Shown piece after piece: positions 38,086-49,062 of a DNA stretch of 64,000 nt. Made by a program: the position numbers and the translations under genes. Position 1 is the first letter of the stretch, and every line of letters begins with the position of its first letter. The stretch covers positions 2,014,001 to 2,078,000 of the forward strand of contig NZ_JABWQX020000001.1 in NCBI RefSeq assembly GCF_014268655.2, read 5' to 3'. The notes beneath the pieces are model-generated. The model saw only the letters and a program-made list of their open reading frames with translations. It did not search any database and was not told the DNA's origin. This DNA comes from Pseudomonas marvdashtae. Lineage in GTDB: Bacteria > Pseudomonadota > Gammaproteobacteria > Pseudomonadales > Pseudomonadaceae.

Positions 38086-39261
38086 ATGACCCATATCGAT
38101 ATTCTGCTGGATAACAAAGGGACTCCCCTCGATAAGCAGACCTTTACCTGGCGCGACCTGGCCGGCAAACCCATCAGCAAGCTGGACGACGATGCGTTCA
38201 CGCGGGTGCGGGTGATCCTGATGAACGGCGTTGAATCCGACGCGCTTCGGCTCAAGCATTTTGGCGCGCGTTTTCACAAGGAACTGCACTTGCCCCTGGC
38301 TCAGGTCAGGCGTGCCGAGCAGCACCAAATGACCGCCATCAATTGGTTGCTGTCGGCGGACCACTCACCTCTTGAAACCACCGTGGCGTATGAGCAGGTC
38401 GCGATCGAAGTGACTGCCGCCGTTGCCCAGAACGAACCTGATCCTTACCAGGCGCAAACCTATCGCTTTGGCCTGCTGGAAGATTTTGACCACCTCTACC
38501 GCTACGCCGCGATGCTTGATCGGCTGGAAGGCAAGGATGCCAACAACATCCTGCAAGGCTACACGGACATCGTGCCCGGCCGGCCGACCAGCGAGCATCA
38601 CCGTGCCCCCGGCGATGACCTGCGCGACAACTACAAGAAAGAAAACGCCGCGCTGATCACCAAGATTCACGCCGCATTGATTACCGGCGCGGAGTACCAG
38701 ACCCACGATTACTACATGAACATCGGTCCGTTGTTCGCCGATCCGGTGGCGCGCGCGTTGTACGCCGAAATTGCCTCGGTGGAGGAGCAGCACGTTACCC
38801 AATACGGCTCGCTGCAGGACCCCAGCGAAAGCTTCATGGAGAAGTGGCTGGTGCATGAAGCGATGGAGGTCTACACGTACGCCAGTTGCGCCGAGCAGGA
38901 AGAAAATCCCCGGATCAAGGCGATGTGGGAACGCTTCGTCGACTACGAACTGGGCCACTTGAACCTTGCCTGCGAGCTGTTCAAGAAGTACGAACGACGC
39001 GACCCTGCCGAAGTGCTCGGCGGTCAGTTGCCCCGCATGATCGAGTTCAAGAGCCAGCGTGATTTCGTGCGCGAGACCCTGTCGCGTGAAGTGGATTTGC
39101 GCGCCCACGGCATCGACTACGTGCCCAAGGAACGCGAAGGTCATGCCTCGCTCGACTACCGTGCCCAACTCAACAGCGAAGGCGTGCCCGCCAACATCGC
39201 CTCCGCCGGCTACACCTTCAAACCCGGCACTGAACTCAACCCAGTGGGAGAAGAACAATGA
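38086..39261 (+). CDS. Ferritin-like domain protein 1
   Basis: 391-residue helical protein with several diiron-type signatures: AEQHQM (about 84-89), ASVEEQHVTQYG (about 229-240), HEAMEVYTYASCAEQEEN, and FVDYELGHLNLA (about 286-297). ExxH pairs (EEQH and ELGH) are typical ferritin/DUF2202-like metal ligands. No signal peptide. AGGAG precedes the ATG. Its stop overlaps the next gene (ATGA), so both are made together. An oxygen- or iron-handling role is inferred; I have no specific name. Confidence 0.65.
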   Translation: MTHIDILLDNKGTPLDKQTFTWRDLAGKPISKLDDDAFTRVRVILMNGVESDALRLKHFGARFHKELHLPLAQVRRAEQHQMTAINWLLSADHSPLETTVAYEQVAIEVTAAVAQNEPDPYQAQTYRFGLLEDFDHLYRYAAMLDRLEGKDANNILQGYTDIVPGRPTSEHHRAPGDDLRDNYKKENAALITKIHAALITGAEYQTHDYYMNIGPLFADPVARALYAEIASVEEQHVTQYGSLQDPSESFMEKWLVHEAMEVYTYASCAEQEENPRIKAMWERFVDYELGHLNLACELFKKYERRDPAEVLGGQLPRMIEFKSQRDFVRETLSREVDLRAHGIDYVPKEREGHASLDYRAQLNSEGVPANIASAGYTFKPGTELNPVGEEQ

Positions 39262-39983
39262 GCGAACGTCAAGTGACCATCGGCATGAATCGTACCGGCG
39301 TGCAGATGTCCCCCGAAGACACGGCTCGCCAACTGGAAGCCACCCGACTGTTCCCGGCGGACGTGCCCGGCGATATGAGCGATTACACCGCCGAACGCGA
39401 GCGCGCCATTCGCGAGGCCGACCTGATCGGCTCGGTGCCGGCCCCCGGCTCGGTCAAAGGCATCGTCAAGACCGCGTTGGACAAAACCATCGGCAAAGCC
39501 CCGGAAGTGCTGCTGGATAAACTGGGCGAGCGCCTGGCCTTCGAGCGCACCGGCGTGCGCTTGTACGAAGCGATGGTCGTCAAGGCGATGTCCGCGCCGG
39601 GAGCCGATCCGACGTTGGTGGAGACCTTGCGACAGATCCAGGCCGAGGAGCTCGAACACATGAACATCGTGCGCGAAGCCATCGAAACCCTCGGCGGCGA
39701 CCCAACAGCCATGACACCCTGCGCGGACGTGGCGGGCGTCAAGGCCATGGGTGTCCTGCAGGTATTGACCGACCCACGCACGACAGTGTCGCAATCGATG
39801 AGCGCGATCCTGACCATCGAACTGGAAGACAACGCTGCCTGGGAATTGCTGATCGAGCTGGCGAAGAAGGGCGGTCATCCGCTGATTGCCAAGCGCTTCG
39901 GCCACGCCTTGGCACAAGAAGAAACGCACCTGGCGACGGTGCGCAACTTCATCAAGCAAGACCTGCTCGCGCAAGTGAGCTGA
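39258..39983 (+). CDS. Ferritin-like domain protein 2
   Basis: 241 residues with an N-terminal unstructured region (to about 80) and a four-helix bundle. Candidate ligands are Glu in RLAFERTGVRLYEAMV, ExxH in AEELEHMNIVREA, Glu in ILTIELEDNAAWELL, and EETH in ALAQEETHLATVRN: a complete diiron pattern (E, ExxH, E, ExxH). Coupled by ATGA overlap with the preceding ferritin-like gene. Both are likely part of the same stress-related complex (inference). Confidence 0.65.
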   Translation: MSERQVTIGMNRTGVQMSPEDTARQLEATRLFPADVPGDMSDYTAERERAIREADLIGSVPAPGSVKGIVKTALDKTIGKAPEVLLDKLGERLAFERTGVRLYEAMVVKAMSAPGADPTLVETLRQIQAEELEHMNIVREAIETLGGDPTAMTPCADVAGVKAMGVLQVLTDPRTTVSQSMSAILTIELEDNAAWELLIELAKKGGHPLIAKRFGHALAQEETHLATVRNFIKQDLLAQVS

Positions 39984-40054
39984 TCCTGCTTTACGCCTGG
40001 TTCCACCCTGCCATTGCGGGGTGGGCCTTGCTCACTTTTAAAGGACAACCGCCC

Positions 40055-40342
40055 GTGAGTGAAACTGATCTTGAGATGGAATTGAAAGCCTGGCGATTGT
40101 TGCTTGAGGACGATGCGTATCGCCTGGACTTTCCTGAGGATTATTACGACACGTTGATTCGGCGTGCTGATGAATTGGTGCTTCACGAATTTATCAGCCT
40201 GGAGGATTGGCAGTTGCTCAAGGACGCCGCGGACCAGGCTTATCGGCTGACGGTTGAGATGCTTTCGCGCAACCAGCGCGATTGTTTGAATGTGGGGGGG
40301 ATGCGGTTGCCTCGGATATGCACACCACCCACGCGTCCCTGA
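40055..40342 (+). CDS. Small acidic hypothetical protein
   Basis: 95-residue protein from a GTG start with AAGGA at good spacing. Acidic, probably helical (DLEMELKAWRLLLEDDAYRLDFPEDYYDTLIRRADELVLHEFISLEDW). No known domain recognised. It follows the second ferritin-like gene by 71 bases on the same strand, so it may belong to that operon. The C-terminal 15 residues look unselected (GGMRLPRICTPPTRP), which leaves the true end uncertain. Confidence 0.55.
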   Translation: MSETDLEMELKAWRLLLEDDAYRLDFPEDYYDTLIRRADELVLHEFISLEDWQLLKDAADQAYRLTVEMLSRNQRDCLNVGGMRLPRICTPPTRP

Positions 40343-40353
40343 GCTAAACCACC

Positions 40354-41400
40354 TCACCCCTGCTCAATACTCCGCAAAACCACCTCCCGCGGCTCGATCC
40401 GAGGAAAATTCAAGCACTGCCAGCGCCACGCATCTTGCAGCATCCGCTCAAGCCCATGACGCGCCGTCCAACCCAATTGCCCGGCTGCTTTCCCCGGATC
40501 CGCCCAGCAGCGAGCAATATCACCAGGTCGCCGCGGTTCGAAAGCCAGCGGCACCGTCACCCCAGTGACCCGCTCGAAAGCACTGACCACCTCCAACACC
40601 GAATAACCGCGCCCGGTGCCCAGGTTCCAGATATGCACCCCAGTCTGCTCGCGCAAGAACTCCATGGCCCGCAAATGCCCCTCGGCCAAGTCCATCACAT
40701 GGACATAGTCCCGGATCCCGGTGCCGTCTGGCGTCGGGTAGTCGGAGCCGAAAATCCGCAGCACATCGCGCTCGCGATTGGCTACCTGCAACAAGTAGGG
40801 CAAGAGGTTGTTGGGCGTCTGCGTTGGCGTCTCTCCCAACTGACCGGAAAAGTGCGCGCCGATGGGATTGAAGTAGCGCAGTAGCCCCACGGACCAGCGC
40901 CCATCGGACGCCGCCATGCTTCTCATGACGTGCTCGGCCATCAACTTCGACTGGCCGTACGGATTGGTTGGCTGACCCGTTGGGCACGTTTCGGCGATGG
41001 GCATCTGGGCGCAGTCGCCATAGACCGTCGCCGATGAGCTGAATACCAGCTTGAACACGCCCGCGTCGGCCATGGCCTGGCACAGCGTGACGCTGCCGCT
41101 GACGTTCGTTTCGAAATACCTCAACGGCTCGCGCACACTTTCACCCACGGCCTTGAGCCCGGCGCAATGGACGACGGCCTCGATGGGGTACTCCTTGAAG
41201 ACGTTATCCAATGCCCGACGGTTGCGCACATCGGCGTGGATGAAGCCCGGCTCACGGCCCACTACCTTCGCAATGCGCTGCACTGTCGTTCGGGAGCTGT
41301 TGCAGAGGTTGTCGAGGATCAGCACCGCGTCGCCCCGGTTCATCAACTCGACCGCCACGTGAGCACCTATATAACCCGCACCACCTGTCACCAAAATCAT
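40354..41400 (-). CDS. galE: UDP-glucose 4-epimerase
   Basis: 348-residue SDR enzyme that interconverts UDP-glucose and UDP-galactose. The NAD-binding MILVTGGAGYIGAHVAVELM is at the start. The catalytic Ser/Tyr/Lys are in FSSSATVYGD and NPYGQSKLMAEH (YxxxK), and the C-terminal region has RPGDIARCWADP. Good RBS (GGGGATCGAG) before ATG 41400. Divergent to the glycosyltransferase gene; with glf it supplies UDP-galactofuranose. Confidence 0.95.
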   Translation of the reverse strand: MILVTGGAGYIGAHVAVELMNRGDAVLILDNLCNSSRTTVQRIAKVVGREPGFIHADVRNRRALDNVFKEYPIEAVVHCAGLKAVGESVREPLRYFETNVSGSVTLCQAMADAGVFKLVFSSSATVYGDCAQMPIAETCPTGQPTNPYGQSKLMAEHVMRSMAASDGRWSVGLLRYFNPIGAHFSGQLGETPTQTPNNLLPYLLQVANRERDVLRIFGSDYPTPDGTGIRDYVHVMDLAEGHLRAMEFLREQTGVHIWNLGTGRGYSVLEVVSAFERVTGVTVPLAFEPRRPGDIARCWADPGKAAGQLGWTARHGLERMLQDAWRWQCLNFPRIEPREVVLRSIEQG

Positions 41401-41743
41401 CACTCGATCCCCCTCGGTTATCCCTGTCCTGGTGTCTGTTGGGCAAGACACTCGGCGTTGTCCGGCGGTCTCTCTCGGCAGTGGTGCGCGTTTGAGACAT
41501 CAGCCTGTTCTGTTGAGGGTGGTGGCGAGTGCCAGTAGTTCAGAGCAGTTGACTGATCGGTGTGTGCACTTTGTCGGCTGGCTTCAACAAGATTTGGAAC
41601 GGCATCGAAATCGCCTTTCTCCAACGTCCACAAGGCAGCGCGTGAGGGATGTGTTCAGGCCTTGTCTGGCAGGCAGGGCAGTGCCAGGTCCTCGCCAGGA
41701 ATTGTGCTCGGTCCAGCATCGGTCTCTAGAAAAGGAAACTCAT
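41401..41743. other. Divergent intergenic region galE/glycosyltransferase
   Basis: 343 bases with no gene of convincing coding pattern. The glycosyltransferase ribosome-binding site AAAGGAAAC is at 41731-41739. No palindrome or known promoter motif stands out. Confidence 0.5.
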
Positions 41744-42898
41744 ATGAATCAACAAGAACAGCTTCTTCCCCAACACGGCGCCGCTGCCGCCACGGGCTTG
41801 CGACCTACGCTTCTGTGCCTGTCGCACTTGCGCTGGGGCTTTGTCTACCAGCGTCCCCAACACGTGATGTCGCGATTGGCCAAGGATTACGACGTGCTGT
41901 TTTTCGAGGAGCCGATATTCGAGGGCCGGCAGTCCGCGCACCTGGAAACCTACGCGGTGGCTGAGGGTGTGACGGTGTTGGTGCCCAGGCTTCCCGAAGC
42001 GCTGGATGAAACCCAGGTGATAGACGCGCAGCGTGAGTTGCTCGATGCCTGGCTGGCCGAGCACTGGCCGAATGAATTGATGCTCTGGTACCTCACGCCG
42101 ATGAGCCAGGCTTTCACCGATCATCTGGAACCCAATGTAGTGATCTTCGATTGCATGGACGAGCTCTCGGCCTTCAAGTTCGCGCCGCCCGCGTTGGTGG
42201 AAATGGAACGCCGGTTGATGGTCAAGGCCGATGTGGTGTTCACCGGCGGCTACAGCTTGTGGGAAGCCAAGCGGCAACATCACGACAACGTCCATGCCAT
42301 GCCCAGCAGCGTCGACATCGCGCACTTCGGCGCAGCCCGGCAGCCGATTCCCGACCCGGCGGACCAGGCCGATATCAGCCATCCACGGCTGGGTTTCTTC
42401 GGCGTCATCGATGAGCGTTTCGATATCGAGCTGGTAGGCGAGCTGGCGGCGCTGCGGCCCGACTGGAACATTGTATTGATCGGGCCGGTGGTGAAGATCG
42501 ATCCGCAGACGTTGCCGCGCCTGTCGAATATCCATTACCTGGGCGCCAGGCAATATGACGAACTACCGGCTTATCTGGCGGGATGGGACGTGGCGTTGAT
42601 GCCGTTCGCCCTGAACGAATCCACACGCTTCATCAGCCCCACCAAGACGCCCGAATACCTGGCGGGTGGTTGCCCTGTGGTGTCTACGCCAATTCGCGAT
42701 GTCGTCAATGGCTACGGCGAGAGTGGGGTGGTGGCCATTGCCGATTCGCCCCAGGGGTTCATCGACGCGATTCAGGCCGCGCTGGACTTGCGGACCCAGC
42801 CAGGGGTGATTGCGCAGTATGCCGACAAGGCGCTGGACGGCATGTCTTGGGACAAGACCTGCGCCCAGATGAAGGAGCAGATCGAATGCCAACGATAA
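41744..42898 (+). CDS. Glycosyltransferase, GT4-like
   Basis: 384-residue GT-B protein. N-terminal domain starts LLCLSHLRWGFVYQRPQHVMSRLAK and continues to VIFDCMDELSAFKFAP. The C-terminal domain has LGFFGVIDERFDIELVGELA and the donor-binding motif ISPTKTPEYLAGGCPVVSTPIRDVV, with the Glu of the EX7E-like pattern (P-E-Y-L-A-G-G). It attaches a sugar to an unknown acceptor; substrate cannot be read. AAAGGAAA at correct spacing. It overlaps the glf start by 13 bases. Confidence 0.85.
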   Translation: MNQQEQLLPQHGAAAATGLRPTLLCLSHLRWGFVYQRPQHVMSRLAKDYDVLFFEEPIFEGRQSAHLETYAVAEGVTVLVPRLPEALDETQVIDAQRELLDAWLAEHWPNELMLWYLTPMSQAFTDHLEPNVVIFDCMDELSAFKFAPPALVEMERRLMVKADVVFTGGYSLWEAKRQHHDNVHAMPSSVDIAHFGAARQPIPDPADQADISHPRLGFFGVIDERFDIELVGELAALRPDWNIVLIGPVVKIDPQTLPRLSNIHYLGARQYDELPAYLAGWDVALMPFALNESTRFISPTKTPEYLAGGCPVVSTPIRDVVNGYGESGVVAIADSPQGFIDAIQAALDLRTQPGVIAQYADKALDGMSWDKTCAQMKEQIECQR

Positions 42899-44076
42899 CC
42901 CTCGATACCCTCGGCACCCTCGGTACATTTCAGGACAGCGCGCCGTATGACTATCTGATCGTCGGTGCCGGTTTCGCTGGCAGCGTGTTGGCCGAGCGGC
43001 TGGCCGAAGGGTTGGGCAAGCGCGTCCTGCTGGTCGATCGTCGCGATCACATCGGTGGCAATGCATACGACCATCTAGATGAGGCGGGCGTGTTAGTCCA
43101 CCGCTACGGGCCGCACATCTTCCACACCAATGCCCAGCGCATTGTCGATTACCTGTCGCGGTTCACCGAATGGAGACCGTACGAGCATCGGGTCCTGGCC
43201 CAGGTCGATGAGCATCGCGTGCCGATTCCCATCAACCTGACGACGCTCAACACGCTGTTCGGGCTGTCCATGGATGAAGCGCAAGCCGAAGCGTTCCTGG
43301 CGCAACGGGCAGAACCTGTGGACCCGATCCGCACCTCCGAAGACGTGGTCATCAACCAGATCGGGCGCGAACTCTACGAGACATTCTTTCGCGGCTACAC
43401 CCGCAAGCAATGGGGCCTTGACCCTTCGCAACTGGACAAATCGGTGACCTCGCGAGTGCCGACACGCACCAACACGGACGATCGGTATTTCACCGACCAG
43501 TTCCAGATGATGCCCTTGCACGGCTACACCCGGATGTTCGAGCGCATGCTCGACCATCCGAACATCGATGTGCTGTTGTCCACCGATTTCAGGACCGTGC
43601 GCGAACGCATCCCTCATCGTGAGCTGGTGTATTGCGGGCCTATCGATGAGTACTTCGATCATTGCTTTGGCCGACTGCCCTATCGCTCGTTGCGTTTCCA
43701 GCATGAAACCATCGATCAGGAGCAGTTCCAGCCGGTGGCGGTGGTCAATTACCCGGACGAGGCGGTGCCCTACACGCGCATCACCGAATACAAGCACCTC
43801 ACCGGCCAGCAACACCCGCGCACCAGCGTGACCTACGAGTTTCCCTGTGCCGAGGGCGACCCGTATTACCCAGTGCCACGCGCGGAGAACGCCGAGCTGT
43901 ACAAACGCTACAAGGCGTTGGCTGACGAAACACCGGGGGTGACTTTCCTCGGTCGGCTGGGCACCTATAAGTACTACAACATGGACCAGGTGATAGGGCA
44001 GGCGCTCGCGCTGTATCAGCGCATCGCCGAGCAGGAAGGTGTCGAGTTGAAGGCCCACGAGGTCGAGCCAGGTTGA
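42886..44076 (+). CDS. glf: UDP-galactopyranose mutase
   Basis: 396-residue flavoenzyme that contracts UDP-Galp to UDP-Galf. N-terminal FAD motif DYLIVGAGFAGSVLAERLAEGLGKRVLLVDRRDHIGGNAYD; then HRYGPHIFHT (substrate His), FRGYTRKQWGLDPSQL (key Arg), and the C-terminal LGRLGTYKYYNMDQVI. Complete. AAGGAG precedes the ATG 42886 inside the end of the glycosyltransferase gene, indicating coupling. With galE it makes UDP-Galf for a cell-surface glycan. Confidence 0.95.
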   Translation: MPTITLDTLGTLGTFQDSAPYDYLIVGAGFAGSVLAERLAEGLGKRVLLVDRRDHIGGNAYDHLDEAGVLVHRYGPHIFHTNAQRIVDYLSRFTEWRPYEHRVLAQVDEHRVPIPINLTTLNTLFGLSMDEAQAEAFLAQRAEPVDPIRTSEDVVINQIGRELYETFFRGYTRKQWGLDPSQLDKSVTSRVPTRTNTDDRYFTDQFQMMPLHGYTRMFERMLDHPNIDVLLSTDFRTVRERIPHRELVYCGPIDEYFDHCFGRLPYRSLRFQHETIDQEQFQPVAVVNYPDEAVPYTRITEYKHLTGQQHPRTSVTYEFPCAEGDPYYPVPRAENAELYKRYKALADETPGVTFLGRLGTYKYYNMDQVIGQALALYQRIAEQEGVELKAHEVEPG

Positions 44077-44113
44077 TGCCTGGCTCTGCGATCGAGCACA
44101 GGGAGACAGCATC

Positions 44114-45250
44114 GTGCAGCAAAGGATCTTCAGCAGTTTCATGATGGCCGGCTATGAATGCTCGTCCCAACGGCGTGCCGATGGGCGTCGGTTGGACATG
44201 CTCGCCGCGACCCGCCACGACCGATGGGCAGAGCAGGATTATCGCCAGCTCGCCGACCTCGGCATTCGTTGCGCCAGGGACGGCCTGCGTTGGCATTTGA
44301 TCGAGCAGCAACCAGGCCGGTATGACTGGAGCAGCTTTTTGCCGATGCTGCGCGCGGCCCGACGTTGTGATGTGCAAGTGGTCTGGGACTTGTGTCATTA
44401 CGGCTATCCCGACGACCTGGATATCTGGCGTCCGGCCTTCGTCGAGCGGTTTGCCCGGTTCGCCGGCGCCGTGGCGCGGCTGATGCGCGAGGAAGGAATC
44501 GAAATCCCGTTCTACTCGCCGATCAATGAAATCTCGTTCTGGAGTTGGGCCGGCGGGGATGTCGCCTATTTCAATCCGGGTGCGCAAGGTCGGGGCACGG
44601 AACTCAAGCACCAACTGGTGCGGGCGAGCATCGCGGCGATCGAGGCGATTCGCGAGGTGATTCCCGGGGCGCGGTTTGTCCAGTGCGATCCGCTGATCAA
44701 CGTGCTTTCCTCATCGCGCAGAACCGAAGACGTCGAGGCCGCCGAGGCGTATCGCCAATCCCAGTTCGAGGCCTGGGATTTGCTCACCGGTCGAAGTTGG
44801 CCAGGGCTGGGCGGACGAGAAGAGTACCTGGATATCCTCGGTGTGAACTTCTACCCCCATAACCAGTGGTTCCTTCACGGTGGTCGGATCGAGCAGGGAA
44901 GCGCGGATTATCGTCCGTTGGTGGGCATGCTCAGTGAAGTCCACCAACGTTATCGCAGGCCCTTGTTGCTCTCGGAAACCGGGGCCGAAGACACTGCCCG
45001 CGTGCCCTGGCTGCACTCCATCGGTGAGCAACTGGCGCTGGCCATCGGGCGCGGTATGCCGATAGAGGGCGTGTGCTGGTACCCGTTTCTCGACTACCCG
45101 GGCTGGGACGATGATCGCTACTGTCCCACCGGTGTGTTTGGCTATGCCGACAGCGAGGGCAGCCGCGCGTCTTTTCATCCGCTGCATAGGGCGATGAAAG
45201 AGTTGCAGGCGCGGTTTGCCTCAGCCAGGGCGACTGAGCAGCTGCAATGA
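44114..45250 (+). CDS. GH-A clan glycoside hydrolase (GH1-like)
   Basis: 378-residue TIM barrel. Both catalytic glutamates of the clan are in expected positions: acid/base Glu139 after Asn138 (SPINEISFW) and nucleophile Glu288 in PLLLSETGAED. Strands such as CARDGLRWHLIEQQPGRYDW and VVWDLCHYGYPDDLDIW follow the GH1 pattern, but similarity is weak and the specificity is unknown. No signal peptide, so cytosolic. The start is GTG with GGGAG upstream. Lies between glf and the ABC exporter. Confidence 0.75.
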   Translation: MQQRIFSSFMMAGYECSSQRRADGRRLDMLAATRHDRWAEQDYRQLADLGIRCARDGLRWHLIEQQPGRYDWSSFLPMLRAARRCDVQVVWDLCHYGYPDDLDIWRPAFVERFARFAGAVARLMREEGIEIPFYSPINEISFWSWAGGDVAYFNPGAQGRGTELKHQLVRASIAAIEAIREVIPGARFVQCDPLINVLSSSRRTEDVEAAEAYRQSQFEAWDLLTGRSWPGLGGREEYLDILGVNFYPHNQWFLHGGRIEQGSADYRPLVGMLSEVHQRYRRPLLLSETGAEDTARVPWLHSIGEQLALAIGRGMPIEGVCWYPFLDYPGWDDDRYCPTGVFGYADSEGSRASFHPLHRAMKELQARFASARATEQLQ

Positions 45251-45268
45251 ACGGGGAGCGGCGATGAA

Positions 45269-47035
<1,767 letters not shown>

Positions 47036-47082
47036 TTGCTTTTGAAGGGATCCTGGAGAAACGTGCCTGCGCCCCGACCCGC

Positions 47083-47988
47083 TCAGCTACCGCGGTTCTC
47101 ATTGATGAAATCCACAAACGCCCTCAGCGGCGAGGGCAGGTAGCGGCGGCCGGGGTAGTAGAGAAACGGTCCGGTAAAGCGCTGCCACCAGGGTTCGAGT
47201 ACCGGCTCGAGGACGCCACTGTCGAAGTAGGGCCGCAGCCAGTCCTCGAACAGATAGACAATGCCCAGCCCATCCACTGCGGCTTGCACTGACAGGTCCA
47301 CCGCGCCGCCGATCCGCACGATCAATGGGCCGCTCGGGTCGACGCTGATGGTTTCGCCATCTCGTTCATATTCCCAGAGCGGCATGGCGCCGCTGGGGAA
47401 CTTGCCCCGCAGGCACGCATGTTCCAGCAGATCCCTTGGATGCTCCGGCCTGCCCCTGGCGTCTAGGTACGCGGGTGCGGCGGCGGTGGCGAAACGCTGG
47501 AATCGTGGCCCGATGGGCAGGGCGATCATGTCTTGCTCGAGGCGTTCGTCGTAGCGAATACCCGCGTCACACCCGGCGGCGAGCATGTCGACGAAGCTTT
47601 CTTCGGTAACCACTTCCAGGCGAATGTCGGGGTAGCTCTTGAGGAACGGCGCGATGATCGAGGGCAATACCAGGCGCGCGGCGCTGACCGGGACGTTCAA
47701 CCTGAGGGTGCCCGAGGGCCGGTCGCGAAAGTCGTTGACCACGTCCAGCGCGGATTCGACCTCGCCCAGGGCCGGCACGATGCGCTCCATCAACCGCGCG
47801 CCGGCCTCGGTCGTCGCCACGCTGCGGGTGGTGCGGTTGAGCAGGCGCACGCCGAGTCGGCTTTCGATCCGCCGTACGGCGTCGCTGAGGCTCGAGGCGG
47901 ATCTGCCGCTCAGCCGGGCGCCCTCGCGAAAGCCGCCCGCATTGACTACGGCCACAAAGGCCAGCAAGTCTTGAATATCCGTCGCCAT
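47083..47988 (-). CDS. LysR family regulator
   Basis: 301 residues. N-terminal winged HTH: LLAFVAVVNAGGFREGARLSGRSASSLSDAVRRIESRLGVRLLNRTTRSVATTEAG. C-terminal LysR substrate domain present to the end (VDLSVQAAVDGLGIVYLFEDW). The ATG 47988 has GGAGAG upstream. Divergent from the aldo/keto reductase gene at 48089 across 100 bases, so it is the probable regulator of that gene. Confidence 0.9.
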   Translation of the reverse strand: MATDIQDLLAFVAVVNAGGFREGARLSGRSASSLSDAVRRIESRLGVRLLNRTTRSVATTEAGARLMERIVPALGEVESALDVVNDFRDRPSGTLRLNVPVSAARLVLPSIIAPFLKSYPDIRLEVVTEESFVDMLAAGCDAGIRYDERLEQDMIALPIGPRFQRFATAAAPAYLDARGRPEHPRDLLEHACLRGKFPSGAMPLWEYERDGETISVDPSGPLIVRIGGAVDLSVQAAVDGLGIVYLFEDWLRPYFDSGVLEPVLEPWWQRFTGPFLYYPGRRYLPSPLRAFVDFINENRGS

Positions 47989-48088
47989 TGTTCTCTCCAC
48001 CGTACAACCCGTCCGGATTGCACCTGATTATCAGTGGAGTGGTCAACGCCTATAGTCGGCTCACGCACATTTATCCAAGGGGTACGCG

Positions 48089-48952
48089 ATGAGCAAGGCA
48101 GATAACGCAGGGAAGTTTTTACTGGGCGATCGTACGGTCAATCGCATGGGTTACGGCGCGATGCAACTGGCGGGACCGCAGGTCTTCGGACCTCCCAAGG
48201 ATCCGGCGGCGGCCATCGCCGTGCTGCGCGAAGCCCTGGCGGCCGGAGTCAATCACATCGACACCGCGGATTTCTATGGGCCTCATGTCACTAACCAACT
48301 GATCCGTGAGGCGCTGCACCCTTACGCCGACGACCTGGTCATCGTGACCAAGGTCGGCGCGGTTCGTGGCGCCGATGCGTCATGGAACCCGGCCCAGAGC
48401 TCCGCCGAGCTGACCCGAGCGGTGCACGATAACTTGCGCAACCTCGGCGTCGAGGTGCTGGATGTGGTCAATCTGCGGGTCATGGGCGATGTGCATGCGC
48501 CCGCTGAGGGATCGATTAAAGAGTCCTTCACGGCATTGGCGGAGCTGCAACGCCAGGGTCTGATCCGCCATTTGGGCCTGAGCAATGTCACCGCCTCGCA
48601 GGTCAAGGAAGCCCAAGGCATCGCCAAGGTGGCCTGCGTGCAGAATCACTACAACCTGACTCACCGCGACGACGAACACCTTATCGCCGAGTTGGGCCGG
48701 CAGGGCATTGCCTACGTGCCGTTCTTTCCGCTCGGTGGTTTCACGCCGCTGCAGTCGGAGACTCTTTCCGCCGTAGCGGCGCGGCTGGAAGCGTCACCGC
48801 TGTGCGTTGCGCTGGCGTGGCTGCTCCAACGGGCGCCGAATATCCTGTTGATTCCCGGTACGTCGTCAGTGGCGCACCTGCGGGAAAACCTCACGGCGAG
48901 CGAGCTGCGGATTCCTACGCAAATGCTGGCTGAGCTTGAACATATGGCGTAG
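48089..48952 (+). CDS. Aldo/keto reductase
   Basis: 287-residue NADPH-dependent oxidoreductase. Catalytic Asp and Tyr in NHIDTADFYGPHVTNQLI, Lys in LVIVTKVGAVRG. The usual catalytic His position in the following strand reads LDVVNLRVMG (no His), which is seen in some AKR subfamilies. C-terminal cofactor motif LLIPGTSSVAHLRENL. AAGGGG before the ATG. Substrate unknown; regulated probably by the divergent LysR. Confidence 0.88.
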   Translation: MSKADNAGKFLLGDRTVNRMGYGAMQLAGPQVFGPPKDPAAAIAVLREALAAGVNHIDTADFYGPHVTNQLIREALHPYADDLVIVTKVGAVRGADASWNPAQSSAELTRAVHDNLRNLGVEVLDVVNLRVMGDVHAPAEGSIKESFTALAELQRQGLIRHLGLSNVTASQVKEAQGIAKVACVQNHYNLTHRDDEHLIAELGRQGIAYVPFFPLGGFTPLQSETLSAVAARLEASPLCVALAWLLQRAPNILLIPGTSSVAHLRENLTASELRIPTQMLAELEHMA

Positions 48953-49062
48953 CCAGACGAAGCAGACGTTCATCGGTGCCGTCTCTGCGCGGCGCCGAAA
49001 AATCGAACAGCGCCCGGCCAGTCGATGTCCCAGACGTATGATTGTCAGGCAGGGATTTCGTT

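Noticed and set aside
41650..41700. Sigma-54-like TGGCA-N-GC stretch before the glycosyltransferase
   Set aside because: Spacing and key bases of the GG/GC elements do not fit the TGGCAC-N5-TTGC consensus.
41432..41743. Extended start of the glycosyltransferase
   Set aside because: The upstream stretch is not protein-like and ATG 41744 has AAAGGAAA in front.
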